A DNA stretch of 29,684 nucleotides, from contig SZWC01025239.1 of NCBI GenBank assembly GCA_023375785.1, positions 1 to 29,684 on the forward strand, in the 5' to 3' direction. This document shows, one piece after another, positions 20,158 through 29,684 of this stretch. The first letter of the stretch is position 1. Each line of letters begins with the position of its first letter. Source of the DNA: Penium margaritaceum (lineage: Eukaryota > Streptophyta > Zygnematophyceae > Desmidiales > Peniaceae). The position numbers and the translations under genes were made by a program. The notes beneath the pieces are model-generated. The model did no database searches, was not told where the DNA came from, and saw only the letters and a list, made by a program, of their open reading frames with translations.

Positions 20158-20335
20158 GCTGACGTCAGCATCATGCCGCTAACGTCATTATTGGCGTCAC
20201 TGCTGATGTCATCAACACAAAAAAGGGGGAAATGGGGAGGAGGGAGAAAACTCTATAGCAATAGTTTTACATGTAACGCAGCGGCACCTGCTGACCTCAG
20301 CCGTCCTAGGCTGACGTCATTGCTGACATCAGCAA
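20158..20335. repeat. TGACGTCA-type palindrome cluster
   Basis: GCTGACGTCAGC at 20158-20169 is a perfect palindrome. Related sites follow (AACGTCATT, GGCGTCACTG, CTGATGTCATC, CTGACCTCAGC, CTGACGTCAT, GCTGACATCAGC). TGACGTCA is the core bound by bZIP factors; whether it is used here is unknown. Two AACACA plus A-run segments follow units of this cluster. Confidence 0.5.
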
Positions 20336-20572
20336 CACACAAAAAAAAGGGACACCAAAACCCACCATGGCTAATTCCCCCACAGGGGAGGGGTCCTCCT
20401 CTATTGGGGGGACCCCCAGCCCCCCTTTTTTGAAGCAGCTAAAGTAGCTACAGCAGCAGCAGTAACAACAATAGCAACAGCACCAGCAACAACAGCAATA
20501 GCAACAGCAGCAACAAGAATGGGAGCAGCATTAGTAGGAGCTCATAGGCATCGTCACCGTACCTCTGACCCC

Positions 20573-22321
20573 ATGACTGCCATTCAGCAATAGCTTGCCG
20601 CCCTGACACAGCAGCTTGCAGCACTGTTGCCACTGGCCTCACAGACTGCCATCAGTACCCCACCTCTGTTCATTCCTCCTGGGCACGCCAGCCGCGCTGT
20701 GTCCGCTGCCACACATTACCTGGCGCAGCAGCAGAATCAGTGCCAGCGGCAGACAGTGACCGCCGTCCTTGGCCCCACTCTGGGCGCCGGCCGCATGCAA
20801 AAGGACTTTGAGACTCCGCCCCCGCCGCTTCAGGCGAGCAAGCAGTTCTAGAGCTAGGAGCTCAACTTCCGCATCTGGGCGTAGAGTGAGGGTCTATGGG
20901 CATACTATACCCTCCCGTACGACTCCACCCAAGCCGACCAGCTACATGACGCTCGTCGCGTCGTACGCGCCCTCGTCCTCGTCGCTCCTCTGGCTTCCCG
21001 CCTGGCCCTAGAGCCCTTTCTTGGTGACTTTATCACTAGGGGCACCCCAAACCCTGCAGCCATGTTGCACGTCCTCACTCGTCCCCATCACTTGTCCAGC
21101 GACGTTGAGACTGGCCGTCTACTGCGGGTATTCAACTCCCGGCACATGGGGGAGACCGAAACAGTCAGTACTTACTAGCACCAGGCTGAGGACATCCTCC
21201 GTCGCCTAGGCACCTCTGCTCCACCCCCTCTGGCCTCCCTCCTCACCATCAAGCACGGTGCCACCGGCGCGTACGCAGACATCTTTGCCCATTACTCCCA
21301 GGATGTCCTCTCCGCCAAAGCGGCCCAGGGCACCCTCATGACGTGGGCATACGAGCTCTTTCTCAGGATTGAGGAAGCTCACCAGAAGTTCCGTCTCTAG
21401 TGCACGGAGGCCCTCGCCTCCCTTGTCGTCACTTCCGTGGCCGTCACTTCCCCCGCAGCAGCTACCTCCACCAGGTCCTTGTCATTGGGGAAGAAGAAGC
21501 ATTGGGAAAAGAAAGGCAAGGGTCAGCAACAACAGTAGTAGCAACAGTCGGTTGGGTCCAATATTCATGGCTCGATCTGCCACAACTATGGCCAGTCAGG
21601 ATACGGGTGGTACACGTGCCCGCTACCGATGGACAAGGCATGCGTTATTGCCACCATGCGTCACCAACGAGTGCACCTTCTCGCCTCTGCTGCCGTTGTT
21701 GTCGCTCGCCCTGATGTCTCAACCCCGTCCAACAGCTCCACTCCTCCGACCACGACACCGGTCCCGTAGAAGCCAGCTCCACAACAGTATCATCCACAAC
21801 CATCGACGCCTCCGTTCCCTTCTCCGGAGTAGTCCTCCTTCTATCCGAGCTCATGTAGCATCACTCCGCACTCAGTCTACACTCTTGGGACGTCCAGGCG
21901 TGAGCGTCAGCTAGAGCAGTTCATCGCGCTTCATCTCAGCCTGCCTCGCCCTCCCCCGTAGGGAAGTGCAAGTTGCATCACCTCCTGCTCGTCCCCATTG
22001 TCCTGCATGACTGAGCTTGAGCTACGGTCCACTCCTGCTTCCTTGTCTGTCTGGCCATCTTCTGTGATCTCCTCTTCCCCCCTTTGTGATGTCGCGTGGT
22101 TTGGTAATTGGCAATCTCGGTTCGCGCCCCCTTCCACCGTGTCTGCGTCTCTTGCTTGCTGCCATGTGACTGCCAGTGATATGGCGACACCGGTCCAGGA
22201 CCCTGCCGAGACGTGGATCATCGACTTCAGAGCCACGCATCACATGATGGCCTCTCGCAAGGCCTTTGATATGCTTGGTCCTTTTGATGATGTATCCGGT
22301 GTCTGGACGGGCTCCGGATAG
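20573..22321 (+). pseudogene. Gag and protease start of element D, 12 in-frame TAG
   Basis: From ATG 20573 a single frame runs 583 codons with no frameshift. It is interrupted only by TAG, at 20591, 20849, 20855, 20882, 21176, 21398, 21536, 21539, 21767, 21830, 21959 and 22319. It starts MTAIQQ, has the copia gag-like ELNFRIWA and LAPLASRLALEPFL-type core, a basic GKKKHWEKKGKG and a damaged zinc knuckle (CHNYGQSGYGWYTC, ligands 2 and 3 changed to Tyr). The protease motif reads WIIDFRATHHM where copia has IDSGATHHM. Two TAGs sit in a glutamine run. By the standard code it is a pseudogene. Confidence 0.82.
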
Positions 22322-23624
22322 GTGTTACTTGTCCACGGTGTCGGCGTCATTCGTTTCTGTGGTCTTGCAGGTGATGTCTTTATGACCAATGTCCTCTTTG
22401 TCCCAGGTCTTGAGCTCAACCTTCTGTCTGTTACTGCCCTTGACCACATGAGCATGGACGTTGTGCACTCGCGTGGTGTTGGCAGTGTGTCAGTGCGTCC
22501 GTCTGGTCTTGTCATTCTTCACGCTACCACCCGTGGCAACCTGTGGCATGTCCCTTGCCTGTCCGCCTCTCCTTCCGTCCCCTCCCCATCTGCCGCCACA
22601 AGCCATGTGTTTGTTACCAGTACACTATCTCCGCAGCACACCCACCTCTTGCATCACCGCCTTTGTCACGTATAATCTGCTTCCATCAAAAAACATGCTC
22701 CACACCCAGCCGGCCAAGGGTCTCGACCCAAACACTTTCCCTTGGCCGTGCCCCACGGAGTGCATTGATTGCGCTGAGGGCAAGATGCACCGGTCCACAT
22801 ATCCTCAGTCTTCCTCCCATGCATCCGCCCCTCTAGACTTGGTCCATTCCGATGTCATGGGTCCCCTTCCTACCGAGTCCATCAGCGAGCGTGGCCGATA
22901 TGTCCTCACCCTCACTGACGACTAATCTCGCTACCGCTGGGTCTTTTGCCTTCGGTAGAAGAGCGATGTCCGTACTATTCACGACTGGCTTGTCCTTGCG
23001 GAGCACGAGTGTGGTTGATCTCTTTGCCATTTTCGCTCCGATCGCGGTGGTGGGTACATGGGTGAGACCACCACGTTTTTTGCTTCCCACGGTATCCACC
23101 ACGCGACGTCAAAGTCCTACACACCCGCTCAGAACGGCGTCTCCAAGCGGTGGAACCGCACTATGGCCAACGTCGTCCGCACTATGCGGGTTGATTGTGC
23201 TCTCTCCAATGGCTTCTAGTTTGAAGCCATGGCTTACATGACATGGGTCTGGAACCGGATTCGCCATGGGCCTCTTCCCCGCCAGTCCCCGCCGTACGAG
23301 CACTAGTGCGGTCAGCATGCTGACCTCCGCCCAGCTCACGTCTGGGGCTGCATGGCCATCGGGTGGCTGCGTGTCCCGCAGCGGGGCGGCAAGCTCGCCC
23401 CCCCCGGACATCCTTGCACCTTTCTCGGCGTCTATGGTCAGTCCAACGCTTGGCACTTCTGGGATCTGTCCCGGCATTGCATCGTCAAGTCCCATGATAC
23501 CTTCTTCTTTGAGGAGCTATTTCCACGATCGTATTCGCTCCGACTCAACCATGTCCCTCCCGTCACGTGGGGGAGTGGTGAGTCTGTCCTCCGTCCTCCC
23601 GCTTTTGGGGGACATATCACATAG
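22322..23624 (+). pseudogene. Protease end and integrase of element D
   Basis: The gag frame continues through FVPGLELNLLSVTAL (protease end) and HLLHHRLCH (pre-integrase) to TAA at 22673. An extra A in the run near 22690 shifts the frame. It then reads CAEGKMHRSTYP, LVHSDVMGPLPT with the first catalytic Asp, HFRSDRGGGY with the second, and NGVSKRWNR, where the catalytic Glu is Lys. Stops are TAA 22923, TAG 22956, TGA 23016, TAG 23217, TAG 23304 and TAG 23622. At 22923 tyrosine is expected, and at 23217 and 23304 tryptophan. FLGVYGQSNAWHFWD marks the C-terminal domain. Confidence 0.85.
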
Positions 23625-23625
23625 T

Positions 23626-24160
23626 CCCTCTGAGTCGGTAGCCCCAGTCGCGTCAACTGGCCCCACCGTGCAAGCAGCCCTAGTCGCGCCCACTCACCCC
23701 TCTGAGTCAGTAGCCCCAGTCGCGCCCGCTGGCCCCTCCGCACCAGCAGCCCCAGTCGCGTCCACTGGCCCCTCTGCACCAGCAGCCCCAGTCACGCCCG
23801 CTGGCCCCTTGGGGCCAGAAGCCCCAATCGTGCTTGCCGGCTCCTCCGGGCTGGCAGGCCCAGTCGCGCCCGCTGGCCCCTCGAGGCCAGCAGCCCAAAT
23901 CGCACCCACTGGCCCCACCGGGCTGGCATCTCCAGTCGCGCTCGTTGGCCCCTTGAGACTGGCAGCCCCGGTCGAGACTGCAAGCCCCTCCAGGCCGGCA
24001 GCCCCAGTCGCGCCTGCTGGCACCTCAACGCCGGTAGCCCCCGTGCATCAGCCGGCCCCTCTGGGCCAGCAGCTCCAGTTGCACCTACTGGCCCCTCCGG
24101 GCCAGCAGCGCTAGTCGCGTCCGCTGGTCCCTCCGTGCTAGCAGCCCCGTCAACCTCTGT
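23626..24160 (+). repeat. 36-bp minisatellite coding a Pro/Ala-rich linker in D
   Basis: About 14 degenerate 36-base units each code twelve residues of the type APVAPAGPSAPA. They lie between integrase and RT in the frame open from 23266 to 24114. That frame differs from the integrase frame just upstream, and the array frame shifts again near 24112. Confidence 0.85.
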
Positions 24161-24242
24161 TAGCCTGTCGGAATCGGTGCCATCTCCTGCCCTACCGCAC
24201 TACACTCGTGGCCCAGGCGATAGCCTCCGACCAAGGCCGTGA

Positions 24243-25370
24243 ATGAGCGCGCAGACTACCGCACCACGCCCTATGGCGCCTCGGACCCCTGTCCCTCCAC
24301 ATGTCTCCTCCACTCCTATGGTCGTGAGTGGGGACCCTTGCACCAAGGCCCTCGGCCTGACCACTTTGGCCATCATTGCAGACCTTCACCCGGGCTCCGC
24401 ACTGGGCTACACCATGCTCCATCATGAGCATCAGCATGCCGTTATGGCTGCACTCACACACATCCCACCTGAAGCTCGAGATGCACACGCTCTCTCAGTC
24501 TGCTCTATAGCACGTCTGGAGTACCCAACCACCCTCTACGAGGCTTGAGCCTCTCCTGAGGCTGCACATTGGGATACTACCAACGCCGATGAGCTTGCTG
24601 CTACCCCGAAGCACCACGTGTATGACCTCATCGACCTCCTTCCAGGTCGGAAGGCCATCGGTGCCAAGTGGGTCTTCCCGTGCAAATGGAAGCTGGACGG
24701 GTCTCTGAACAAATACAAGGCCCACCTTACAGCCAAGGGGTTTGCTAAGGCCCCCGGGGTTGACTACAGCCAGATCTTTGCCCAAGTTGGTCAGTTCTCC
24801 ACAAGTAGGGTGCTCTTCAGCTTGGTTGCCCAGCATGGGTGGGAACTGCATCAAATGGACGTCAGCAATGCCTTCCTCCATGGCTCGCTGGAGGGTGAAG
24901 AACTCTACATGGTGTAGCCCCCAAGCTTCAACGACGGAACTTGGAGAGTCTGGCAGCTGCGGAAGGCCCTCTATGGCCTGAGGAGTCGCCTCGGCATTGG
25001 AACCAGGAGATCAGTAGCACGCTCCTCCGTGGTGGCCTCGTGCGCAGCATCGCTGACCCTGCACTATTCGTCAGCCCGCGAGACCAGACCTTCACCGCTT
25101 TTCTGGTCTATGTCGACGATCTACTCATTCCGTCGCCAGACATGGCTGCCATCCAGCGTGCCAAGGACCTGCTGCACACTGCCTACCACATGAAGAATCT
25201 CGGGTCTGCCCGAGTCTTCTTGGGCATGGAGCTCGAGCATGATCGCTCCCAGGGTGACCTGCACGCCCACGAGGATGCTTATGTGTAGACCCTGTCCACT
25301 CCCTTTGCCGATGACCTGCCCCTCGTCCCGAGCACATCTTCACCCATAGCACCTGATGGCTAGGTAAAGC
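24243..25370 (+). pseudogene. Reverse transcriptase of element D
   Basis: RT motifs in order: GRKAIGAKWVFPCKWKLDG, NKYKAHLTAKGFAKAPGVDY, HQMDVSNAFLHGSLEGEELYMV, QLRKALYGL, then after a shift near 24975 FLVYVDDLLIPS with the catalytic YVDD, and ARVFLGMELEHDRSQ. Stops are TGA 24546, TAG 24915 (MV*PPSF, where copia elements have MVQPPGF), TAG 25286 and TAG 25361. Confidence 0.87.
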
Positions 25371-26062
25371 TTAAGAGTCCTAACCGAGCCGTAGTGGGGG
25401 AGCCAGTTGATGTGACCACATATCTGCGAGTCATCGGGTCACTAATGTTCCCAGCAACGACGACGCGCCCAGACATCGTGTTCTGCGTCAACCTTCTTGC
25501 TCAGTTTTCTCAGGAGCCGCGTTACCTCCACTTTGATGTCGCGATCCGAAAACTGCGCTAAATCGCCTCGACTCCTCGGTGAGGTCTTATGTTCCGCCGC
25601 CAGCCGTCTGTGGTCGCGATGGGCTACACCGATAGTGACTGGGCCGGCAGTCCGGACGGTAAGAGTCACACAGGATGGATCTTTCTGATCAACGGCACGG
25701 TTGTGTCCTGGCGTAGTGGAAAGCAGAGGTACATTGCACGCAGCACTACTGAGGCCGAGTATGTGGCCCTTGGCTCGAGTGCGTGTGAGAGTGTGTGGTT
25801 CCGTCGACTGTTGTTCGAGTTGCGTCAGTCCGTCACATCCATCACGTTGCATTGTGACACTGAGAGTGCCATGGTCATCGCCGGCAATGACGGCACAAAG
25901 CACATCAACATTCAGTATCACTATGTGCGTTCGTTGTTGCATTACGACAACATCAGCATTGTGTGGGTTGAGACAACACGACAGCTGGCTCACTTCTTGA
26001 CCAAGGCACTGAAGCGCGAATCATTCAAGAAGGCCGTGAGTTTGGTTGGTATGAGTGAGTGA
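25371..26062 (+). pseudogene. RT connection and RNase H of element D
   Basis: The connection reads YLRVIGSLMFPATTTRPDIVF and the RNase H GYTDSDWAGSPDGKSHTGW, STTEAEYVALG, GTKHINIQYHYVR and HFLTKAL, ending MSE with TGA at 26060-26062. TAA at 25559 (Tyr expected in LRY) and TGA at 25580 interrupt it. Confidence 0.88.
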
Positions 26063-26157
26063 GCTGCCCTCTTTGTCCGTGCCAGCGTCTCTGCATGCCC
26101 TGGGGGAGTCTGACTGTTGACCGGGTCTTTGCCCGCCCATGTGCACTACGCCTGTGA

Positions 26158-26169
26158 GGCATGGGGGAG
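26158..26169 (+). promoter_or_regulatory. Polypurine tract of element D
   Basis: The GCATGGGGGAG run lies directly before the 3' LTR start TGTTGG. A second G-rich run, CTGGGGGAG, lies near 26100. Confidence 0.7.
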
Positions 26170-26810
26170 TGTTGGTTTCTGCGCATCCTCATTGTGCTCT
26201 GTTGTGTCCTCCCGGCTTGTGTACATCGGCATGCAGATGACTGACAGCGAAACTCGATGCTACTGGAGTGTCTTCCGGTGGAGCCGAAGCACGCTGAGAC
26301 CTACTCGCAGTTCACTGGAGCCTCCTCTCCCGGGCGACGTGCTCAGCTCCATCGTTAGGCCTCCTCAGCAGCCAGGCCATCAGCGGTCACTGCCACCGCA
26401 GCTGCTGTCTGCATGCGTCAGGCGCTCGATCTGATTGTACCATTGCATCTGCAACTTCATGCTCTCTATAGGGTCCATGTCTCATGTTGCATGGTACTGT
26501 TTAGCGTCATGGACCATCGTAGGCACTGCTTGGGTTCAGGCAGCCATAACTCTTTACTCCTTTTTTTAAGATGTTTCTGACCGCATGTATGCGTTCGCAT
26601 CGTTGGTATTATGGTATGGTCCAATCTTTAGGCAAAACGGACGACTTCCAGGTTTTGGGCTGTCGGCCGTCTAGCTGGGTTCACCGAGCAAACCCTGCCT
26701 GCCAGAAAATAGGTCTCGGTCTATATTCTGATTGGCTCGTTAGCTGCGTAACAAACTCTACAGAGCTGGGGGGGAGCTACAACTTAGAGAGGTCTCCCAG
26801 TGTGGCTAGG
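26170..26810 (+). repeat. 3' LTR of element D, first part
   Basis: It aligns with 18222 to about 18853 with visible divergence. Similarity ends within GTCTCCCAGTGT (18845-18855 in the 5' LTR), where element E begins. Confidence 0.83.
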
Positions 26811-28030
26811 ATACTGCTGTTGCTGCTGCTGTCCCTTTCTGCGTCGCTTCTTCCCCTTCTTTCCATGTGCGGCCGCTGCAATGCCCTGAGTGTGGCCGCC
26901 CGGAGTAGAGGAGGAGGAGGAGGAGGCAGTCGAGGTAGGACTGGTGAGCAGGGACACAGGCGTAGGAGGCGTCGCAATCACTACTGCAACCAGTGGACTC
27001 TGCTGATGAGCAACGGCAGCCTCATGAGCCGATGTGGCCTGGATGAAGTAGCGATGGGCCCGAGGAAGCAGCTGTAGTGACTCCGACAGCTCAGAGAGAG
27101 CCACACGATCGAAGCCCGTAACGAGCTTCATGTGGTCCAAATGCGCTCCCATCATGATGGTGTCGAGCGCCCACAACTGCGTCCCACCACCGGTCCCAAG
27201 GCGCGTGTATAGGCGCATCGCGCGCCTCCAGTACTCAGCTGCGAGCTCTGTGGGGCCCTGGCGGAGGGAGTGAAACTCACGTAGTCGGGCCGCCCTCATG
27301 GCATGGGTCTCCGCAGCAAGAAATGTCAGGGCCAGCTCCCAGCCTTGACGCGGATCTGCTCCAATCCTGGTCCCGGTCTGAACGAGGAAAGGACGGAAGT
27401 CTCAGAATCGGCCCACGCCTAAAACAGGGTCTCCTAGCAATCGAAGCCCTCGTCACTATCGTAACGGGGTGGAGGTGTCTCAAAGTCCTTCGGAAGCCGC
27501 TCCGTGGGGAGGGCCACCTCAGGCTCAGGAGATGGTGGGCGGGGTATGGGGAGCCCACCAGTGAGGGAAACACTACCAAAGGTGAACGCTGCTGAACAAC
27601 GTGTCTGATCCTGACGGCGAGAAGGTGGTGGAGTGGGAGGCTGTGATCCCAGACGTAACTCACGGATGCGCTCCTCAAGCACACAAATCTCGTGCTCGCG
27701 TGAGTCATCCTCAATCTCCTCCTCGTCCCAGGTGTCCACCTGTGATGGTCGATGCTGAGACCGCCGCAATGTGTAGGGTGTAGACTGCTGAGCGGATGGT
27801 GCAGCTCCAGTAGACTCTCCAGGTGGCTGCTGTGAAGCCATCAAACGACCCCGTAGTAACTCCGTGATCTCCTGCAACACGTCGGACTGCCTCTGCTACT
27901 GCTGGCGCATCTCGTCCTGCGACCGACGAAGCTCATCGATCATGCGGGACTGCAACCGCAGGCTTACAACGCCCGAAGAGGAGGAAGAGGGATCAGCGGG
28001 TCCTTTGTCCTTGTCACGGACCGGCGCCAT
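26811..28030 (-). pseudogene. Ty3/gypsy-like Gag of element E
   Basis: It starts with ATG at 28028-28030 (MAPVRDKDKGPADP). The N-terminal part is predicted helical (MIDELRRSQDEMRQQ, VLQEITELLRGRL), then acidic (DEEEIEDD, LEERIREL) and Pro-rich. After one shift between 27421 and 27299 comes the gypsy-type gag core, AMRAARLREFHSLRQG then ELAAEYWRRAMRLYTRLG. The tail is basic and Gln-rich, with GKKGKKRRRKG. The stops before the shift are all TAG: 27896-27898 inside a Gln run, 27434-27436 and 27419-27421. No zinc knuckle is present, probably lost in the truncation. Confidence 0.7.
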
Positions 28031-28991
28031 CGCAGTGCTCAGTATGGGGCCGAGCGTAAAAAATACTCCAAACAAGAGACTGACAGCGTTTCTTGAGGAT
28101 TTGAGACGCTGGCAATGTTTGACTGTCCGGCCAAAAATTTGGCTAGGTATGGTGTTGACGGCCAGAAATTTGGCTGTGCTGAAATTTAAAAATTTCAGCA
28201 ATAAAAATTCAAGGTTGTCCAAATCAAGCAAAGTTTAGACCACAGAGGCTCCTGAATGTGCTGAACATGGTGGTGAAGTATTCGGTCGCAAAAAGTTGGA
28301 AAAAGTGGCAAAACGTCACTTTTCCCTGTTCTGCCCGAATTTCAGCAGAAAACAAATCTGCGTTGCACTTCAGTCTTTGCTGGTGGCGACAGAGCACGAA
28401 ACTGAGCGTGAATAGTATCTCTGGAGAGCTTGAGAAAAGAGTTTTCCAACGCACCCTCAAACGCTGAAAACGGCGTTCTTTTGAAGACAGGGCCAGCTCG
28501 GACCTATGGGGAGGTGGTGGCTCACGCGATTTTCGTCTGCGGCTCCTCCACGTCCGTGCAGCTTCTAGGAAGTTGCACGGACAGGGGCAGCGGTGGCGCA
28601 CGCTGCTGTTTTTGCTGCTGCTGCTGCTGCTGCCGTCGAGGTTGACGGAAACGGCCTCAAGCCACTTTGGCGGCTACTGTTGCTGATGTTTCTGATGCCG
28701 CCAACGATGTTGCTGCTGCTGCTGCTGCTGTGGTCAAAACTGCCAGCACTGTTGCTGCGCTGCTGGACAGCTGCTATGGCGCTGCTGCGCTGGCGTGCTG
28801 CTACACTGCTGCACCCCTCCTGCACGACTCCTCCGTCACGCAGGTGTTGCGGCCTACGCCTTGCAATGGCGCAGGTTGGTGGGTCCTCCCAGGACCTGTC
28901 GCTGCTGCTGTGTGCTGTTGCCGCTGCTGCTGCTCACTGCTACTGCGATTGCTGCATCTCTGCCGTGCAGCACAACAAGCTCTGGCTTGTT
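28031..28991 (-). other. Leader of element E with CAG-rich tracts
   Basis: It lies between the primer site and gag. On the minus strand CAG, GCA and CAA triplets dominate about 28590-28985. The part nearer gag (about 28060-28560) has ordinary composition and short frames without recognisable motifs. The composition recalls the leader of D although the elements belong to different superfamilies. Confidence 0.6.
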
Positions 28992-29003
28992 GCTCTGATA
29001 CCA
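28992..29003 (-). promoter_or_regulatory. Primer-binding site of element E
   Basis: The plus strand reads GCTCTGATACCA, which is TGGTATCAGAGC on the minus strand, the complement of the 3' end of plant initiator tRNA-Met. It lies eight bases inside the inferred LTR end and fixes the orientation of E. Confidence 0.85.
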
Positions 29004-29011
29004 TAAGAAGA

Positions 29012-29648
29012 TGCATAGAAGCTTCCTAGCCACACTCCCGTTGACAAGGCGTCAGTGCCTAATCAGACGGTGACGACAGTCACAAGTCGTGCACGTAACG
29101 GCAAGGGTTTGGCTAGGGGACACAAGGCAAAGTGTCTGAATGCTTCATAAGCATTTGCAGAGAGAGATAACAAATGACAGGTCCATGGCATAAATACCTG
29201 CCGCGGCGCACAGCGGGTGTCGCACGCGGCTGTCCAAGAGCTGTCCTAAAACCGGCCCAAAACCACTATTTTGGTCGTAACTCTGCACACACATGTCAGA
29301 ATGGTGCGCCGTATGAACCTAGACGTGCAGAATCTTGAGCCGGACGCTACGACTGGTCACACGCACAAGTCCGGCATCAATCTGTGGAAGGACAATGTAA
29401 AACATGCAAATCCGCCTCAAGAGCCTGTCCACCGAGAAAACTCTAGCGTCTCCAGAAAAACTGCAAAGTACCCCAGCAAGCACCCGGGACGTCATGGCAG
29501 CCGCCTGGTGGCTGCTGGCGGGTGAATCCACCAACCATCAATGCTCCGGCGCCAGCTGGGTCCGCATCAGGGATCTGCACGAGCATGGACACGGCCGAGT
29601 GGTCATAGTAAGCTGTACAAACGGACGGAAACAGCTCACATCACAACA
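29012..29648 (-). repeat. 5' LTR of element E
   Basis: The ends are inferred: TGTTGTG at the minus-strand start (29648) and CTATGCA at the end (29012). The outer end is supported because D's LTR resumes at the next base. No second copy is in the window to confirm it. Confidence 0.65.
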
Positions 29649-29684
29649 CATTTTTCATTCCTAATCAGTCACTTTCAGTTTTCA
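29649..29684 (+). repeat. 3' LTR of element D, second part
   Basis: It matches about 18858-18893 of the 5' LTR nearly base for base and runs off the window end. Confidence 0.8.

Larger units (their letters stand above)
19082..20572 (+). other. CAG-rich leader of element D
   Basis: About 1.5 kb between primer site and gag. Impure CAG/TAG/CAA arrays fill about 19360-19720, 19970-20150 and 20440-20530. CAG and TAG triplets alternate freely within them. It also contains a 13-bp hairpin at 19793-19821 and TGACGTCA-type palindromes near 20158 and 20312. Long frames here read as Ser, Ala or Leu homopolymers and are not real proteins. Confidence 0.7.
26811..29648 (-). mobile_element. Element E: truncated gypsy-like LTR element in LTR D
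   Basis: Reading on the minus strand: 5' LTR (29648-29012), primer site, a leader of about 960 bases, and gag. Pol and the 3' LTR are absent; the sequence joins the first part of D's LTR inside gag. The right boundary is sharp: D's LTR resumes at CATTTTTCATTCC (29649). The left boundary is approximate and no target duplication is evident, so a deletion removed the left part. Confidence 0.72.
18222..29684 (+). mobile_element. Element D: copia element with split 3' LTR
   Basis: A third copia lineage: 5' LTR, plant-type primer site, a 1.5-kb CAG-rich leader, gag-protease, integrase, minisatellite linker, RT, RNase H, polypurine tract and 3' LTR. The 3' LTR is interrupted by element E (about 26811-29648) and continues past the window end. 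Many in-frame TAG codons break the frame. The left flank ends CAATT; the right target duplication lies outside the window. Confidence 0.87.

Noticed and set aside
19075..20174. Long Leu, Ala, Val or Cys-rich frames in the D leader
   Set aside because: They arise from reading CAG/CTG arrays in other frames. They have no domain and no conserved start.
23694..24023. Collagen-like Gly-rich frame on the minus strand
   Set aside because: It is the antisense shadow of the 36-bp Pro/Ala minisatellite in D, whose sense frame lies in the integrase-RT linker.
28590..29000. Ala/Leu-rich protein frames on the plus strand near the window end
   Set aside because: This is the antisense of the CAG-rich leader of minus-strand element E, next to its primer site.
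1..29684. CRISPR array, operon or other prokaryotic system
   Set aside because: No spaced direct repeats of CRISPR type and no bacterial gene. The repeats are LTRs, triplet arrays and a coding minisatellite.

Overview
This 29.7-kb window is a nest of LTR retrotransposons. I found no host gene I can support. The organism is most likely a plant or green alga with a large, repeat-rich nuclear genome. Two elements carry the primer-binding site TGGTATCAGAGC, which matches the 3' end of plant initiator tRNA-Met, and the Ty1/copia polyprotein domains are of the type common in the green lineage. The species cannot be read from the sequence.

Layout, left to right. Element A (127-6250, minus strand) is a Ty1/copia element with two near-identical LTRs, a 5-bp target duplication (ACCCC), gag, protease, integrase, reverse transcriptase (RT) and RNase H. 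It sits inside an older minus-strand copia fragment, F (1-126 and 6251-6730). Element B (6731 to about 17002, plus strand) is a decayed relative of A, and its 5' LTR faces the 5' LTR of A head to head. Element C (9672-15179, plus strand) is a different copia lineage inserted inside B, with a 5-bp duplication CAAGG/CAAAG. Next comes about 1.2 kb without genes (17003-18221). Element D (18222 to beyond the window end, plus strand) is a third copia lineage with a long CAG-rich leader. Its 3' LTR is split by element E (about 26811-29648, minus strand), a truncated element with its own LTR, primer site and a Ty3/gypsy-like gag.

The genes work only as retrotransposon parts: Gag packages the RNA, protease cuts the polyprotein, RT/RNase H copies the RNA, and integrase inserts the DNA. 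All copies are broken by stops, frameshifts or deletions, so none looks autonomous as assembled.

The most striking signal is that the reading frames are broken mainly by TAG, often where a relative or the context has glutamine CAG. In D, 12 TAG and no TAA or TGA interrupt 583 codons of otherwise unbroken gag-protease frame. This could be biased C-to-T decay at CAG sites or a UAG codon read as glutamine; the window alone does not settle it. Other points are primer sites complementary to the anticodon arm of initiator tRNA-Met in A, B and C, a tRNA-like polymerase III promoter inside the LTR of C, a 36-bp minisatellite coding a Pro/Ala-rich linker in D, and several places where the assembly itself looks wrong (Ns at 501, 1748, 5500 and the 505-N gap at 11466-11970).
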